A stretch of 51,048 nt of DNA, taken from assembly GCA_004551945.1 (NCBI GenBank), contig SFPN01000014.1:1-51048 (forward strand), written 5' to 3'. This DNA is from Clostridiales bacterium (GTDB lineage Bacteria; Bacillota; Clostridia; Oscillospirales; Oscillospiraceae). Of the stretch, positions 50,115-51,048 are shown in pieces. Below the pieces are notes generated by a model. That model worked only from the letters and a program-made list of their open reading frames with translations. It was not told where the DNA came from and searched no databases. A program made the translations under genes and the position numbers. Positions within the stretch are counted from its first letter, which is position 1. The number at the start of each line of letters is the position of its first letter.

Positions 50115-50924
50115 ATGAAGAAGAATGAAACAAAAGCCGGAAGAAACAAACCGCCGGAGGTCCGGACCAGGGAGCAGCTGGAGGACCAGGCGTTTAACCG
50201 TATGCTGCTCTGGTTGGCCGCAGCCGCCGTGGTGGAAGTGGTCATGTTGCTTATTAACCGGTACTACATCCATACCCGGGTGGAGGAGCTGGGGGCGCTC
50301 CCCGCTCTGTACACCATCCTGGGCGCAGGCCTCATCGCCGGGATCGTCCTGTTTGTGCTCTTCCTTCTGTGGGGCTTCCGCATCCGCCAGAAAGGGGAAG
50401 GGAAGGATGGCCTTCTGCAATTTATCCTGTCGGCCGTCTTTCTGTGCATTGGCGTCGGCGGTTTCCTGATGCGAAACTATGGTACCGCCGCAGTTCCCGC
50501 GGTTCTGGGCGTGGTGCCCGGTCTTGCGGTGCTGATGCTGGTCTTTTACCTGTACCAGAAGGAGTTTTTCGGCTGTGCCATCGCGGGCGGCCTGGGCATT
50601 CTGGGCCTGTGGCTTTTCCGGGCCACCGGCGGCGGCAGAACCTATTACGGCTATCTGGTGGTTGCCCTGATCATTGTGGCTGCCCTGGCTGCTCTGGCTC
50701 TGGCGCTGAAAAAGAAGGACGGCGTCCTCACCATCCAGGGAAAAGACGTGACGGTTCTCCAGTCCGGCGCTGCCTACCCCGCCTATTACCTTACTGCTGT
50801 GATCACTGCTGTGCTCCTGCTGGCCCCCCTGGCCCTGGGTACCGCTGTGGCCTACTATGCCATCTGGGTGATGGCGGCCTGGCTGTTTATCCTGGCTGTC
50901 TACTTTACCGCGAAACTCATGTAA
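50115..50924 (+). CDS. membrane protein of unknown function
   Basis: I do not recognise this 269-residue protein. A charged N-terminus (about 1-28, ending EQLEDQAFNRM) precedes about seven to eight hydrophobic segments, roughly at 30-47, 63-87, 100-117, 125-143, 151-165, 175-195 and 220-265. A short soluble stretch KKKDGVLTIQGKDV lies near 196-210. No catalytic motifs are visible. It has its own perfect -10 promoter and GTTTTCACC before the ATG, with AGGAG a few bases earlier. It may be an envelope or accessory protein. Confidence 0.7.
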   Translation: MKKNETKAGRNKPPEVRTREQLEDQAFNRMLLWLAAAAVVEVVMLLINRYYIHTRVEELGALPALYTILGAGLIAGIVLFVLFLLWGFRIRQKGEGKDGLLQFILSAVFLCIGVGGFLMRNYGTAAVPAVLGVVPGLAVLMLVFYLYQKEFFGCAIAGGLGILGLWLFRATGGGRTYYGYLVVALIIVAALAALALALKKKDGVLTIQGKDVTVLQSGAAYPAYYLTAVITAVLLLAPLALGTAVAYYAIWVMAAWLFILAVYFTAKLM

Positions 50925-50992
50925 AGCAAAACGCCCCACCGGATATGGTTCCTGCACTTGTCAAGAAAAAGTAGACACTAAAAAAGACAAAA

Positions 50993-51048
50993 TTACAAGA
51001 AGCCCAGTTCGGTCTTGTACTGAACTGGGCTTTTGTAGCCCAAGGCAG
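50993..51048 (-). CDS. IS3-family transposase (OrfB), C-terminal fragment
   Basis: The minus strand reads ALGYKSPVQYKTELGFL followed by TAA (50993-50995). ALGYKSPVQY is the familiar end of IS3-family DDE transposases, just after the catalytic domain. Only 17 residues are in the window, so intactness cannot be judged. Confidence 0.8.
   Translation of the reverse strand, partial: ALGYKSPVQYKTELGFL
51001..51034 (+). terminator. hairpin inside the IS end, terminator-like on the plus strand
   Basis: AGCCCAGTTC (51001-51010) pairs with GAACTGGGCT (51022-51031), followed by TTTT. It lies within the transposase coding end and may terminate transcription entering from the membrane-protein gene. Confidence 0.55.

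Larger units (their letters stand above)
50959..51048 (-). mobile_element. end of an IS3-family insertion sequence (rest outside window)
   Basis: The likely terminus begins TGTCAAGAAAAAGTAGACAC, with the TG end usual for IS3-family elements, followed within 35 nt by the transposase stop codon. The other end and target duplication are outside the window. Confidence 0.7.

Overview
The window is about 51 kb of GC-rich (roughly 60% by eye) Firmicutes chromosome. Gene content points to a butyrate-forming Clostridia, probably Oscillospiraceae (Flavonifractor/Intestinimonas-like): an etfB-etfA-acyl-CoA dehydrogenase operon, acetate kinase, formate-tetrahydrofolate ligase, tandem Na+:alanine/glycine symporters, a split transketolase, and ZTP and glycine riboswitches. 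The taxon is inferred from gene content only.

Layout. 1-460: the 3' end of an AT-richer reverse transcriptase gene, cut by the window edge, lying against the 3' end of a tRNA-Pro gene (546-621, minus). 783-2586: split transketolase. 2655-7923: three tandem AGCS symporters; the first has a glycine riboswitch and terminator, the other two share a different leader. 7989-22045: a de novo purine operon behind a ZTP riboswitch: purE, purF, purM, purN, an archaeal-type IMP cyclohydrolase, a transformylase-only purH, purD, a fused purL, guaB and fhs. 22098-22243 and 29730-29876: an inverted pair of a ~146-bp repeat around tmcAL, ackA, a P-type ATPase, a radical SAM gene and a DUF2461 gene. 29955-33202: a minus-strand cluster of a degenerate hexokinase-like protein, an FMN reductase-like protein and a CapA-like protein. 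33392-35423: iron alcohol dehydrogenase, a probable 6S RNA and a DUF1292 gene. 35666-41166: a class A penicillin-binding protein, then ACT-domain protein, homoserine dehydrogenase and aspartate kinase. 41562-44645: etfB-etfA-acd. 44729-50924: a PrdX-like editing protein, a YkvI-like membrane protein, an FAD oxidoreductase, glutaminyl-tRNA synthetase and an unknown membrane protein. 50959-51048: the end of an IS3-family insertion sequence.

How the parts fit. Glycine symporters lie beside a purine pathway that consumes glycine (PurD) and formyl-THF (PurN, PurH), and fhs makes formyl-THF. ZTP sensing would switch the operon on when the one-carbon supply fails. ackA, the alcohol dehydrogenase and etfBA-acd use more T-ending codons (GCT, GGT, CGT) than their neighbours, as expected of highly expressed fermentation genes.

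The least explained features are the reverse transcriptase fragment at the tRNA, the shared promoter-proximal block upstream of two symporters and purE, the AGCS2/3 leader motif, the inverted repeat pair, the pseudo-hexokinase and the structured etf leader. No complete new defence system is visible; the best candidate, the reverse transcriptase, is mostly outside the window.
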